A stretch of DNA of 64,000 nucleotides from Bacteroidota bacterium. GTDB lineage: Bacteria; Bacteroidota; Bacteroidia; Chitinophagales; Chitinophagaceae. Shown here piece after piece: positions 45,026 to 53,435 of this stretch. The stretch is taken from contig JAEYQO010000056.1 of NCBI GenBank assembly GCA_023409975.1, positions 1 through 64,000 of the forward strand, given 5' to 3'. The notes below the pieces were generated by a model, which was not told the origin of the DNA, did not search any database, and saw only the letters and a program-made list of their open reading frames with translations. Both the position numbers and the translations under genes were made by a program. Each line of letters begins with the position of its first letter. Position 1 is the stretch's first letter.

Positions 45026-45760
45026 TTATTTTCTGATATAGACCCTAGTCCCGACTCCAACTATTGAAAACAGATCTTCAATATCGGTATTCTTGAGGGC
45101 AACGCACCCGTCTGTCCATCCGACTCCAAGTTCGATCATATCATCCCCACCTTTCCAGATACCATGTATCCCTATATCACCGCCGATTCTTGCCGAAGCT
45201 GGTATAATACCTTCCTTTTTCAACCGGTTAAACCGTTCTCTGGTCTCCGTTGTGGGATAATCTATCTGCAGGAACTTATGGTATTTTGAATTGGGATTCA
45301 ATCTTGAAATTCTGAACCAGCCTTCGGGTGTACATCGGTCACCTTCCATGCATTTATCCTGTAAAGGTTTCGGCCCAAAAGTAGCTTTATAGGCCCGGAT
45401 CATTTTCTTCTTGTAAAAAACGTTGACGGAATATTTAGACTTGTCAACAACTATCAACATAGAATCCTTGTTGATGGTATCAGGATTCAACTTGATTTTG
45501 TTCACCACATATGCCGGGGGTCTTTTCGGCATGATGATGGTTTCCGTAACCCGCATGGAGCCCTGGTCATATTGGATGATTCTCACAATATTTCCTTTAC
45601 CATCCGGTTCTTCATTCAATACTTTTAGATTTCTGGGAGGTGGTGCCTCTTTCTTTTTCGTCGTGGGTTCATATACAACCTGACCAGACGCAAGGTTTAC
45701 GGCAAACAAGAAAAGTACAAGGAAGAAGCCACCGATTACACAGCGTTTACAATTCATCAT
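45026..45760 (-). CDS. L,D-transpeptidase (YkuD family)
   Basis: The 244-residue secreted protein has a hydrophobic signal segment (to ASGQ) and a YkuD domain: IVVDKSKYSVNVFYKKK near 110, GIHGIWKGG near 197 and the catalytic GWTDGCVALKNTDI near 214-227. Such enzymes cross-link or edit murein, or attach proteins to it. Two ATG codons stand at 45760 and 45757; an upstream TTG at 45766 is not needed. It is the second L,D-transpeptidase in the window, and a different subtype from the one at 37065. Confidence 0.88.
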   Translation of the reverse strand: MMNCKRCVIGGFFLVLFLFAVNLASGQVVYEPTTKKKEAPPPRNLKVLNEEPDGKGNIVRIIQYDQGSMRVTETIIMPKRPPAYVVNKIKLNPDTINKDSMLIVVDKSKYSVNVFYKKKMIRAYKATFGPKPLQDKCMEGDRCTPEGWFRISRLNPNSKYHKFLQIDYPTTETRERFNRLKKEGIIPASARIGGDIGIHGIWKGGDDMIELGVGWTDGCVALKNTDIEDLFSIVGVGTRVYIRK

Positions 45761-45882
45761 GACCAAAGTAGCTTTGAGGGATGTTTACGAAACTAATAAA
45801 TTTATGCTTTTCATGGATGAATATGTGTTTCGGCGTAGCTTTTTATGGTTTTCCTGTGGCTGAACAGCTTTCTGAAAACCAG

Positions 45883-45890
45883 TATTTTTG
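45883..45890 (+). promoter_or_regulatory. -7 box directly upstream of the DtxR-family gene
   Basis: TATTTTTG matches TAnnTTTG and ends 6 nt before the ATG at 45897. It also covers a TTG at 45888 that is in frame with the gene, so that TTG is unlikely to be the start. Confidence 0.4.
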
Positions 45891-45896
45891 CAGGGA

Positions 45897-46568
45897 ATGC
45901 AATTGACTTTTACAGAAGAAAACTACCTGAAAGCTATCTATAGCATAGAGCTTCACAGCAAATCCTCAGAAGTATCTGTTAATGAGATAGCAGAAAGAAT
46001 GAGTACTAAGCCGGCTACCGTAACGGATATGCTCAGAAAGCTTTCTGAGAAAGAGTTGATTCATTACGAGAAATACAAGAAAATGAGGCTATCGAAGCTA
46101 GGGCTGTCGATGGCTTTGCAAATTGTCCGGAAACACCGTCTTTGGGAAACCTTTCTTCACGATAAGCTACAGTTTAGCTGGGATGAGGTACATGAGGTAG
46201 CTGAGCAACTGGAACATATAAAATCCAATAAACTGATTGAGCGGTTGGATGCCTACCTTGGACATCCTGAGTTTGATCCCCATGGTGATCCTATTCCCAG
46301 TGCGACTGGTCAGATTCCAGAAGCAATCACTCAATCAATGAATGAGGCTGAACTGGATCGCTGGTTATTGATTGTAGCGGTAAAAGATGCTTCGAAACCC
46401 TTCCTTCAGCAATTGGAACGAATGGGACTTAACATCGGTACGAAAATAAAGCTATTGGAGCGCCTCCCTTTTGATAAAAGTGTGCTGGTCAGCATTAATG
46501 GTCAAGAACCAATCTTCCTTTCTGAAATGATTGCCTCCAATCTGCTAGTGAGTCTTCAGGAAGGATGA
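45897..46568 (+). CDS. metal-dependent transcriptional regulator, DtxR/MntR family
   Basis: The 223-residue protein has an N-terminal winged helix (TEENYLKAIYSIE, EIAERMSTKPATVTDMLRKL), a dimerisation domain with the metal-ligand pattern of the family (HRLWETFLHDKLQFSWDEVHEVAEQLEHI, about 80-108) and a C-terminal FeoA/SH3-like domain. It should repress metal-uptake genes when bound to Mn(II) or Fe(II). No transporter gene is adjacent. The ATG at 45897 starts just before helix 1. Confidence 0.9.
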   Translation: MQLTFTEENYLKAIYSIELHSKSSEVSVNEIAERMSTKPATVTDMLRKLSEKELIHYEKYKKMRLSKLGLSMALQIVRKHRLWETFLHDKLQFSWDEVHEVAEQLEHIKSNKLIERLDAYLGHPEFDPHGDPIPSATGQIPEAITQSMNEAELDRWLLIVAVKDASKPFLQQLERMGLNIGTKIKLLERLPFDKSVLVSINGQEPIFLSEMIASNLLVSLQEG

Positions 46569-46579
46569 TCAGGATTTTC

Positions 46580-47098
46580 CTATTGTGTTACCGGCTTCTT
46601 CTTATAGATTGGCACTGTAGAACATGGTTCGCCATACATCAGGGATTTTACAACAGGCCGTAATTTGGCAGTAACAGTGACATAGGCCAGTTCTGGAATT
46701 GAAACATCACCACAACCTTTTATCACCACCCTTTTGTCTGTGTATTCCTGGGCGTTGATCGCTTCGATATTCTTCGAAAGCAATGTTTTCTTCAGTTCAT
46801 CGACATTTCCGAAGATAACGGTTTTTGCTACAGGCTGCAGATAAGCAGCAGCCAGCATATTTGCCCACATGGGTATGATCGCATCCGTGCTACAGGTAAT
46901 ACCAACGTGTTTGTCCCTGTATTGTTCCCAGTCATGGGTCTGGAGCGCTGCTCTGAAATCCTTTTCTCTCAGGATCATCTCACGGAATAGAAATGGCTTC
47001 AGATCAAACGCTACCAATAGATTTTCTTTTGGCTGATACTCTGTGAGATCCAGTGTGATAATTCCACTCTCTGCAACTTTATTTACGATCGTGTCCAT
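46580..47098 (-). CDS. DUF2480 family protein
   Basis: From the ATG at 47098 the 172-residue product begins MDTIVNKVAESGIITLDL and has the conserved STDAIIPMWANMLAA block near 96, typical of DUF2480, a family known mainly from Bacteroidota and without assigned function. The frame is open 27 codons further upstream, but a -7 box inside that stretch supports the shorter form. Cytoplasmic, no membrane segment. Confidence 0.82.
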   Translation of the reverse strand: MDTIVNKVAESGIITLDLTEYQPKENLLVAFDLKPFLFREMILREKDFRAALQTHDWEQYRDKHVGITCSTDAIIPMWANMLAAAYLQPVAKTVIFGNVDELKKTLLSKNIEAINAQEYTDKRVVIKGCGDVSIPELAYVTVTAKLRPVVKSLMYGEPCSTVPIYKKKPVTQ

Positions 47099-47119
47099 AG
47101 TCGGGCCATACTTTACCTG

Positions 47120-47127
47120 CAAAATTA
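47120..47127 (-). promoter_or_regulatory. -7 box of the DUF2480 gene
   Basis: TAATTTTG on the minus strand, a full TAnnTTTG match, 21 nt before the ATG at 47098. Confidence 0.45.
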
Positions 47128-47263
47128 CGAACAAGTTTTTCCCCGATCTCTGGTGTTCAGTAAACTCAACATAGATCAAACCTATAGGAACTGATGGAGT
47201 AGCGTTATCAGTTTGTCATCCCCAGAGAGTTTAACACACGTGTTTGGCGATTCTGTGGATGAC

Positions 47264-47299
47264 TTAAAACAAAAACAGATGGCACGATTGCCATCTGTT
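47264..47299 (-). terminator. terminator of the PpiD-like gene
   Basis: A perfect 10-bp stem (AACAGATGGC / GCCATCTGTT, 6-nt loop) 20 bp after the stop is followed on the minus strand by a U-rich tract of the form T5-G-T4. Confidence 0.8.
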
Positions 47300-47318
47300 C
47301 AATTTCAACTACTATAAT

Positions 47319-49469
47319 TTAATAAAGGTATTCAGGGTGGTATTTTACATCAGCCTTTTTGCGGATTACTTCCATTAACATGCCACCGATGCTATTAGCA
47401 AGCTGTTGTTGCTGAGCTCTTACCATTTGTTGGGTGGCTGCGGGATCAGAAGCTGTGGCAGGCTGTTGTTCTCTGTTTGTCAACAAAACAAAGAAAACCC
47501 CGTCTGTTCCTTTTATTGCTGGTGAAGTCGTGTTCGGTTTAAAACCCTCGAAAAAAGAATAGCCCACTACCTTAGGTTCGAAACCTAAATTCATGACATA
47601 ACCGCTAGCGGCATTGAACGAGTCTGCAATCTGGATCGGCTGACCTGAAGCCTGTGCTACAGCATTGATCGACTGAGCCGATTTGTGTTTAGCAGCAATC
47701 ATTTCAGCTTTCTTTTCATTTCTTACAAGCCCTTCTATTGTTGATTTGTTAGATTCGTCAATCCTTACCAATCCTTTATCCTGAATATTGGTCAGCTTTG
47801 CAACAATATACCTTCCATCGAGCGTGAACACATTAGATACGTCACCAACCTCTGCCTGATACATCCAGCGAATCACCTCTCTTGAGTTGCCGATCCCGGG
47901 AATCACAAAATCATTGATCTTGATATTCTGTGCCTGCAGTTTGTTGAGACCTTGCTTCCGAACAGCTTCATCGAAGCTTTTGGCATCTGTATTTGTACCT
48001 GCGAACTGGTTAGCCGTTGCGAATACACCCGTCTCTGTATCTTCTCCCGGATAAAGTGTTTTCACGACATGGGCCAATTTCACTGCTGGAGAAAAACCCT
48101 GTTGGCTGATAATCTCAATATAGTGGTAACCAGCGTAAGCCTCATTATCAACTTTTACTGTTTTTTTCTCACCCGCCTTTCCGTCGAAAGCAAAGTCCGC
48201 AAACTCCTTTGACAGTTGTGAACGCTGTTGAAGTGTGAAAGTATACTCACCGGCTGTTGCTTTGCTTCCCGGATCGTCGGAATAGGTTTGTACCATTTGA
48301 TTGAAGTCTGCTCCGCTTCGGATGGCGTTCACTACACTATCGATGCGGGCCTTAGCCAGGCTATCGGATATTGTTGGCATGCCACGGTCTTCAAACTTGA
48401 CCAGGATATGGCGAACCTTTGTGGAGTCGGGAAGACTTGTTTTTTCAACTACTTTGGTAAGTTTATAAGAACCGTTTTCGAAGTACGGTCCGTATACCGC
48501 GCCAGTAGGAAGACTAAAAATGGAGTCGGCATGAAAAGACATGAAATTCTTTCTTGCGACATAAGCTCCCTGGTAGGGTTCCTCAGAATTTCTGTTCACA
48601 AAATTTTCCACCTCGGAAGAGGACTCGAACTGATCCTTGATTTGCTGCAGCGACTGAACCGCCTGGAGTGAATCGGCTGGAGAGGGCTGCACTTCGAAAG
48701 ATACATATTCAATACTCCTTGTCGGATCATCAATGGTGTATTGCGCAGCGTGGTTTTTAATATAGGATTGCAAGTCAGCTTCGCTTACCTGGACATCTGC
48801 GTCGGGAATTGTTGCAAAAGGAACTTTTACGAACTGAATACCGGCAACATAGTTCTGGTCTTTCTCCTGACGTTCAATTAAGAACTTAGGGGTGTGAACA
48901 GCATGAGTAAACAGATTGGTATACTTCTGCATCAAGGCCTGCCTTTTCACATAGCTTTTGAATTGTTGCCACTGTACCATTGCCTTCTGGGCTTCAGGAG
49001 AAGTTCCCAATTGATTATTTTCGAAAGCCATCAGGAACTGAGGATCAAACTGACCAGTTTCGGGGTTCCGGAAATGGGGGAAGTTTCTGATCATTGGATT
49101 TGGATTTGCACCTCTGACCATTTCTCTTTCCTCATCAGGAGTTATGGTGATACCTAGTTCATCAATATCTTCCTGGGCTATTTTTTCGAAAACCATTTCC
49201 CTGAGCACCTGGTCATGGATTTGAGCGCGGGTATTATCATCAATAGTATTACCCATCAATTCGTACAGGGAGACATATTCGTCTATCCGGGCGGCATACT
49301 CTTGCGGTTCGATCTTATCGCCGTCTACTTTGGCTATGTATTCTCCACCAGTGAAAACCCTTCTCAGATTATCCCCTGCGTCCATTAATAAGAAGCCCAC
49401 TAGTGCTAATGCAATAACGAAACCTGCGAGCTTTGCGTATTTGTCCCTGATTTTCTGAATTACAGCCAT
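47319..49469 (-). CDS. PpiD/SurA-like membrane-anchored peptidyl-prolyl isomerase
   Basis: The 716-residue protein has one N-terminal membrane helix (about 16-30, GFVIALALVGFLLMD), a SurA-N-like chaperone region (VDGDKIEPQEYAARIDEY onward), and a parvulin domain beginning VRHILVKFEDRG near residue 352 and containing FADFAFDG. A second, degenerate parvulin-like region follows. It should help fold exported proteins at the periplasmic face of the inner membrane. It is the first gene on the left side of the putative replication origin and is transcribed away from it. Confidence 0.92.
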   Translation of the reverse strand: MAVIQKIRDKYAKLAGFVIALALVGFLLMDAGDNLRRVFTGGEYIAKVDGDKIEPQEYAARIDEYVSLYELMGNTIDDNTRAQIHDQVLREMVFEKIAQEDIDELGITITPDEEREMVRGANPNPMIRNFPHFRNPETGQFDPQFLMAFENNQLGTSPEAQKAMVQWQQFKSYVKRQALMQKYTNLFTHAVHTPKFLIERQEKDQNYVAGIQFVKVPFATIPDADVQVSEADLQSYIKNHAAQYTIDDPTRSIEYVSFEVQPSPADSLQAVQSLQQIKDQFESSSEVENFVNRNSEEPYQGAYVARKNFMSFHADSIFSLPTGAVYGPYFENGSYKLTKVVEKTSLPDSTKVRHILVKFEDRGMPTISDSLAKARIDSVVNAIRSGADFNQMVQTYSDDPGSKATAGEYTFTLQQRSQLSKEFADFAFDGKAGEKKTVKVDNEAYAGYHYIEIISQQGFSPAVKLAHVVKTLYPGEDTETGVFATANQFAGTNTDAKSFDEAVRKQGLNKLQAQNIKINDFVIPGIGNSREVIRWMYQAEVGDVSNVFTLDGRYIVAKLTNIQDKGLVRIDESNKSTIEGLVRNEKKAEMIAAKHKSAQSINAVAQASGQPIQIADSFNAASGYVMNLGFEPKVVGYSFFEGFKPNTTSPAIKGTDGVFFVLLTNREQQPATASDPAATQQMVRAQQQQLANSIGGMLMEVIRKKADVKYHPEYLY

Positions 49470-49479
49470 AATAGGATGT

Positions 49480-50200
49480 GTGTGTTAAGTATCTTAAAGG
49501 ATGGCAAATTTATAAGAAAAAAGGAGATAATAAAGCCTATTCTGGCTGAAAGCCTTGTTGTTTAAGTAATTCAGCGGAAACTATCATCTAAGTACCACCC
49601 TTAACATTCAGGAAATTTCGGAATGTAGAGAAAGGATTTTCCAGTATCCTTTTTTATCGGTTTATATGATAAATAAGTTCGTGTGAACGGTAAAGACGCG
49701 GTGGAGAGACGGTGGAGGGTGGGTCCAGTAGTATCGCTGGTATAAAGGAGGTATAACTCTTCTGTAACTGAGAGACGAGAGGTGATGGTACAGTTTTTAA
49801 ATAGTATTATAGGTCCGGTATAGTTGATATACCGACCTGGTTCGATATCCACGCACTATGTGAATTGCTGTGGAAAGGCTATTGATTATCTTGGCTTTAT
49901 CCTCAGCGGCAGCAGTTTAGCCGGTTGCCGCAATAAATTTCCCTGTTAATAACCTCATTTCTCAACACAGTTTCCTGAATTCCCATTTGGACATTTTATA
50001 CCCGTGATACTTATTCACTTATCCACTTTTTTTGTGGATAACCCCTACTGGAGCGGTTTTCATTTGTGGACTGATCGATTAACAAGTGGTATGAGAATAC
50101 TACTCTAATTTTGCAAGGTGGATTACTAGATTGTTTCCCCAAATTCACAACCCTAATCTGTAATAACCTTTTTTAAAAGCTTTTTTTATTTCTATTATTT
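49480..50200. other. putative chromosomal replication origin region (oriC)
   Basis: This 0.7-kb gap is the longest without a convincing gene. It contains TTATTCACT (50011-50019), TTATCCACT (50019-50027) and, on the minus strand, the perfect DnaA box TTATCCACA (50033-50041); the last two form the inverted repeat TTATCCAC-T7-GTGGATAA. Weaker boxes occur near 49858, 49869 and 50143. Sequence from 50168 to 50200 is almost only A and T, as expected for an unwinding element. Genes diverge from it and parS-like sites and mnmG are 3-4 kb away. An imperfect inverted repeat (49811-49836) and G-rich repeats near 49697-49725 are also present. Confidence 0.6.
50011..50041. promoter_or_regulatory. cluster of three DnaA boxes
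   Basis: Three 9-mers, two overlapping by one base on the plus strand (8 of 9 matches each to TTATNCACA) and one perfect on the minus strand, lie within 31 bp. Single perfect boxes also occur inside genes (for example 9876-9884 and 42300-42308), so it is the clustering in a long non-coding gap that matters. Confidence 0.6.
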
Positions 50201-51208
50201 ATGAATGTGCAAATCGAAGCCGCTTTGGAAAATATTGAGAAGAAGGGGTTCCTGGATATTGAGGTGGATCCCACTATAGATTTGTTTGAGGAGATTCAAA
50301 GAATCAAAAAAGAAAAGAATGCTGTATTGCTAGCGCATTATTACCAGGAGCCGGACATACAGGATGTGGCTGATTTCATAGGGGATAGTTTGGGGCTCGC
50401 TCAGCAGGCGGCCAGAACGGAAGCTGATATAATTGTATTCGCTGGAGTTCATTTTATGGCGGAAACAGCTAAGATCCTGAATCCAAAGAAGAAAGTGCTA
50501 TTACCAGATCTTAATGCTGGTTGTTCATTGAGTGATAGCTGTCCACCACCGGTTTTCAAGAAATTTAAAGAGAAGCATCCCGATCATCTGGTCATTTCGT
50601 ATATAAACTGCTCTGCGGGAATAAAAGCTTTGAGTGATATTATATGCACCTCGTCAAATGCAAGACAGATCGTGGAAAGTCTGCCAGAGGATCAGAAGAT
50701 CATTTTTGCTCCTGACAAGAATCTTGGTGCATGGATTAATAAGGTAACGGGAAGGGATATGTTACTTTGGAATGGTGCCTGTATGGTACATGAGATATTT
50801 TCACTTGAAAAGATCTCTCGCTTGAAAGTTCGGCATCCTGAAGCGAAACTGATTGCACATCCGGAGTGTGAAGAAGCTGTTTTGAGGATAGCTGATTTTA
50901 TAGGCTCTACTTCCCAGCTTTTGAAATACACGCAGGAGGATCAGGCTAGATCCTTTATAGTTGCTACAGAGACCGGGATATTGCATCAGATGAAGCAAAG
51001 AGCTCCGGGGAAGACATTCATTCCGGCTCCACCTGATAATGCCTGCGCCTGCAATGATTGTCCTCATATGAAGTTGAATACACTGGAGAAGCTATATCTG
51101 TGCATGAAGTATGAGGTTCCGGAAATTACAATGGAAGAAGAGGTAAGAGTGGCGGCATTGAAGCCGATAGACAGGATGCTTTCTTTGAGTGCTCAATTCG
51201 GACTATAA
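50201..51208 (+). CDS. nadA: quinolinate synthase NadA
   Basis: NadA condenses iminoaspartate with dihydroxyacetone phosphate to quinolinate for NAD synthesis and needs a [4Fe-4S] cluster. The 335 residues show the expected cysteines: Cys108 in LNAGCSLSD, Cys194 in NGACMVHE and the C-terminal Cys cluster at 282-287 (ACACNDC). The N-terminal AVLLAHYYQEPDIQDVADFIGDS is highly typical. No nadB or nadC is next to it. It is the first gene on the right of the putative origin. Confidence 0.97.
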   Translation: MNVQIEAALENIEKKGFLDIEVDPTIDLFEEIQRIKKEKNAVLLAHYYQEPDIQDVADFIGDSLGLAQQAARTEADIIVFAGVHFMAETAKILNPKKKVLLPDLNAGCSLSDSCPPPVFKKFKEKHPDHLVISYINCSAGIKALSDIICTSSNARQIVESLPEDQKIIFAPDKNLGAWINKVTGRDMLLWNGACMVHEIFSLEKISRLKVRHPEAKLIAHPECEEAVLRIADFIGSTSQLLKYTQEDQARSFIVATETGILHQMKQRAPGKTFIPAPPDNACACNDCPHMKLNTLEKLYLCMKYEVPEITMEEEVRVAALKPIDRMLSLSAQFGL

Positions 51209-51251
51209 TTTGTGTAGATACATTTTCTTGATTCACCTTGTTGCAGAAACG

Positions 51252-51277
51252 AATCCCCCGAAAAAGGGGATTTTTTT
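51252..51277 (+). terminator. terminator of nadA
   Basis: A 7-bp stem (AATCCCC / GGGGATT) with a 7-nt loop runs directly into T7, 43 bp after the stop codon. Confidence 0.85.
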
Positions 51278-51328
51278 ATTAGTTTAACGAAATGTTGTAT
51301 TTTGGTTTTCTAAACCAGAATACATATT

Positions 51329-53284
51329 ATGAAAAAAATTCACTTAAAAGGTTGTTTAACACTAGGGCTAGCTGCCTTAACGTTGGGCGCAACAGCACAG
51401 ATTCAGCCACCAGCTTTTCCGGCTACCAGTGGCGATAATTGGTACAAAGACTATGTCGGTGTACAGTTTGTGGTGTCGGAGCCAGCTGTTATTGCAGGTC
51501 CCATGGTGTATACCATCACGAATGATGGTAGTGGCGCTCAGGGAGAATGGGGTGGCGCGATTACGAGTCCTATTTTCAATAAGGAGCTTATGATGGCGCC
51601 AGGTGACTCACTTGGCTGTCAGGCTATAGCCGCTGGTACAATGACGGGCAAGATAGCCTTGATCTGGAGAGGTGACTGTGAATTTGGGCATAAGGCTTTG
51701 AATGCTGAGAACGCTGGTGCTGATGCCGTTGTCATTGTGAATCACACAGCGGGCGGTCCGGTTGGAATGGGTGCTGGAGCTCAGGGGGCTAATGTTACTA
51801 TTCCGGTTATTATGATTTCTAAAGAAGACGGACAGCGGATCTGGGATCGGTTAGTGGGTCAGAGTGAGACAGTGAAAGTTTCTTTCAAAACCTGGGGTTT
51901 TGGACATACTAGTGACCTTGGGATTCTTCACGGTGGAATGGGAATCTGGCATTCCTTTGCTGTACCACATCACCAATTAGCTTCATCTAACGGTAATCCT
52001 TTAGCCTATAAGGGGTATGATGGAGCTTTTGTTGCAAATTTTGGATCAGCTCCACAGGTAAACGTAACACTGCGTTCAGAGTTAACTTTTACTCCTACTG
52101 GTCAGACTTCAACGCTGGTTAGGGAGGATTCTGTTTCGATTCCTGTTTTCCCACCTCAGGATTCTGTTTATGCGATTGCGATTGATAATCCATATGATCT
52201 TCATCCAGGAGGAACTGGTAGATATGATCTTACCTACTCGGTAAAATCAAGTGTTCCGGATCAGTTCACCGGTGATAACTCAGCAACCTATAGTGTTCAC
52301 GTCACTGACAATCTGTTTTCTAAGAGTCGATTTGATTTCGAGAGGAACCAACCAATTGCTACGATTTATACCCGTTATGCGGGAACACCAAATGGAGAGC
52401 CGAGTGCTCTTTATGGAAACCTCTATTATAACGCTGTAGGAGGTTATCATGCTACGTCTTCTCAGTTTAGTATTTCGAAAGGTGCAGATTTTCCTACTCT
52501 GGAGAATACGATCGTAAACGGTTTCATCTTTAAGTGGAATGATGCGAACGGCGATAGTATCGTTGTTCTGGGTGAAATGGAGTTAGTTGGTCAGGGACAA
52601 AAAGCATTCTCTGCTGCTGATTCTGGAGGACACTTCTTTGAGATGGAGTGGGAAGATCCTATCACTCAACAGGTAGTTCCTCTGGAAGCAGATACCTGGT
52701 ATTGGGTAGCAATGGACGTTCCGATGGATGCATTTGTAGGTTTTGATGGTGTTGCGAGCTACTATCCAAGAAGCTTTATCAGGCACCATGCAAGTACACC
52801 ATACAATGAATTCCCTTCTGTAGCTATAAATTTTGATGCAGGTACTATGCAGACAGCTTCTAACCTTGTGCCTCAGCACTTCCTGTTTGATGGTGGCGCA
52901 ATTACTGCCCATGGTATTCTGGCTAGTGATACCGGTGTAAGATTCTCCCAGCAGAAGAATGGATACATTCCTGCCATTTCGTTGAGGACATCACTTTGGC
53001 CCACGTCTGTATCGAATGTTACAGAGACAGCGTTTAAAGTTGATTTGTATCCAAATCCTGCGAAAGATGTTGTAAATATTGCCTTAAACCTTGATCAGAC
53101 TCCTTCTAGTGTTGGTGTTACATTGCTGGACATGACAGGAAAGAGGCTTGGTACTCATCAGTTTGCTGGAACAATGAATGGTTCTGTTCAGGTACCAGTA
53201 CAGCATCTGCCAAATGGAGTTTACCTCATGTTCGTAGATATAGATGGAAAGAGGCTGACTCGTCAGTTTTCTATAACTAAGTAG
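51329..53284 (+). CDS. secreted PA-domain protein with T9SS type A sorting domain
   Basis: The 651-residue protein has a signal peptide (to ATAQ, residue 24), a protease-associated domain (about 90-190: IALIWRGDCEFGHKALNAENAGADAVVIVN, then GANVTIPVIMISKEDG), a central region of beta-rich sequence without recognised catalytic motif, and a C-terminal sorting domain starting VDLYPNPAKDVVNIAL near 569 and ending in a terminal Lys. It should pass the outer membrane through the type IX system and be surface attached or released. PA domains usually occur in peptidases; here I see no peptidase domain. Confidence 0.88.
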   Translation: MKKIHLKGCLTLGLAALTLGATAQIQPPAFPATSGDNWYKDYVGVQFVVSEPAVIAGPMVYTITNDGSGAQGEWGGAITSPIFNKELMMAPGDSLGCQAIAAGTMTGKIALIWRGDCEFGHKALNAENAGADAVVIVNHTAGGPVGMGAGAQGANVTIPVIMISKEDGQRIWDRLVGQSETVKVSFKTWGFGHTSDLGILHGGMGIWHSFAVPHHQLASSNGNPLAYKGYDGAFVANFGSAPQVNVTLRSELTFTPTGQTSTLVREDSVSIPVFPPQDSVYAIAIDNPYDLHPGGTGRYDLTYSVKSSVPDQFTGDNSATYSVHVTDNLFSKSRFDFERNQPIATIYTRYAGTPNGEPSALYGNLYYNAVGGYHATSSQFSISKGADFPTLENTIVNGFIFKWNDANGDSIVVLGEMELVGQGQKAFSAADSGGHFFEMEWEDPITQQVVPLEADTWYWVAMDVPMDAFVGFDGVASYYPRSFIRHHASTPYNEFPSVAINFDAGTMQTASNLVPQHFLFDGGAITAHGILASDTGVRFSQQKNGYIPAISLRTSLWPTSVSNVTETAFKVDLYPNPAKDVVNIALNLDQTPSSVGVTLLDMTGKRLGTHQFAGTMNGSVQVPVQHLPNGVYLMFVDIDGKRLTRQFSITK

Positions 53285-53308
53285 TCATTCAATAAAATTG
53301 AAATCCTA

Positions 53309-53336
53309 AAGGGCCGCAGCGATGCGGCCTTTTTTT
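53309..53336 (+). terminator. terminator of the PA-domain gene
   Basis: GGCCGCA-GCGA-TGCGGCC followed by T7, 27 bp after the stop. It abuts the parS-like palindrome at 53336. Confidence 0.9.
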
Positions 53337-53351
53337 GTTCCACGTGGAACA
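53336..53351. promoter_or_regulatory. parS-like site 1
   Basis: TGTTCCACGTGGAACA is a perfect 16-bp palindrome that matches 14 of 16 positions of the classic ParB site TGTTTCACGTGAAACA, with the changes symmetric. It lies between a terminator and mnmG, 3.3 kb from the putative origin. Confidence 0.75.
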
Positions 53352-53423
53352 TCGTAACAATCCTTTATGATTTCGGATTTGCTGTCTCGACCGATTGTCT
53401 GAGTAGGTTCCACGCCTATTCTA

Positions 53424-53431
53424 TATTTTTG
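53424..53431 (+). promoter_or_regulatory. -7 box directly upstream of mnmG
   Basis: TATTTTTG matches TAnnTTTG and ends 4 nt before the ATG at 53436, another case of an almost leaderless predicted transcript. Confidence 0.4.
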
Positions 53432-53435
53432 CAGA

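Noticed and set aside
47237..47242. CACGTG cores at 47237, 4592 and 24148 as further parS sites
   Set aside because: The flanks do not match GTTYC/GRAAC on both sides, so only 53336 and 53816 qualify.
49601..49852. 83-codon minus-strand frame in the putative origin gap
   Set aside because: Starts with GTG, no family resemblance, Thr/Leu/Tyr-rich low-quality sequence and no promoter; treated as chance.
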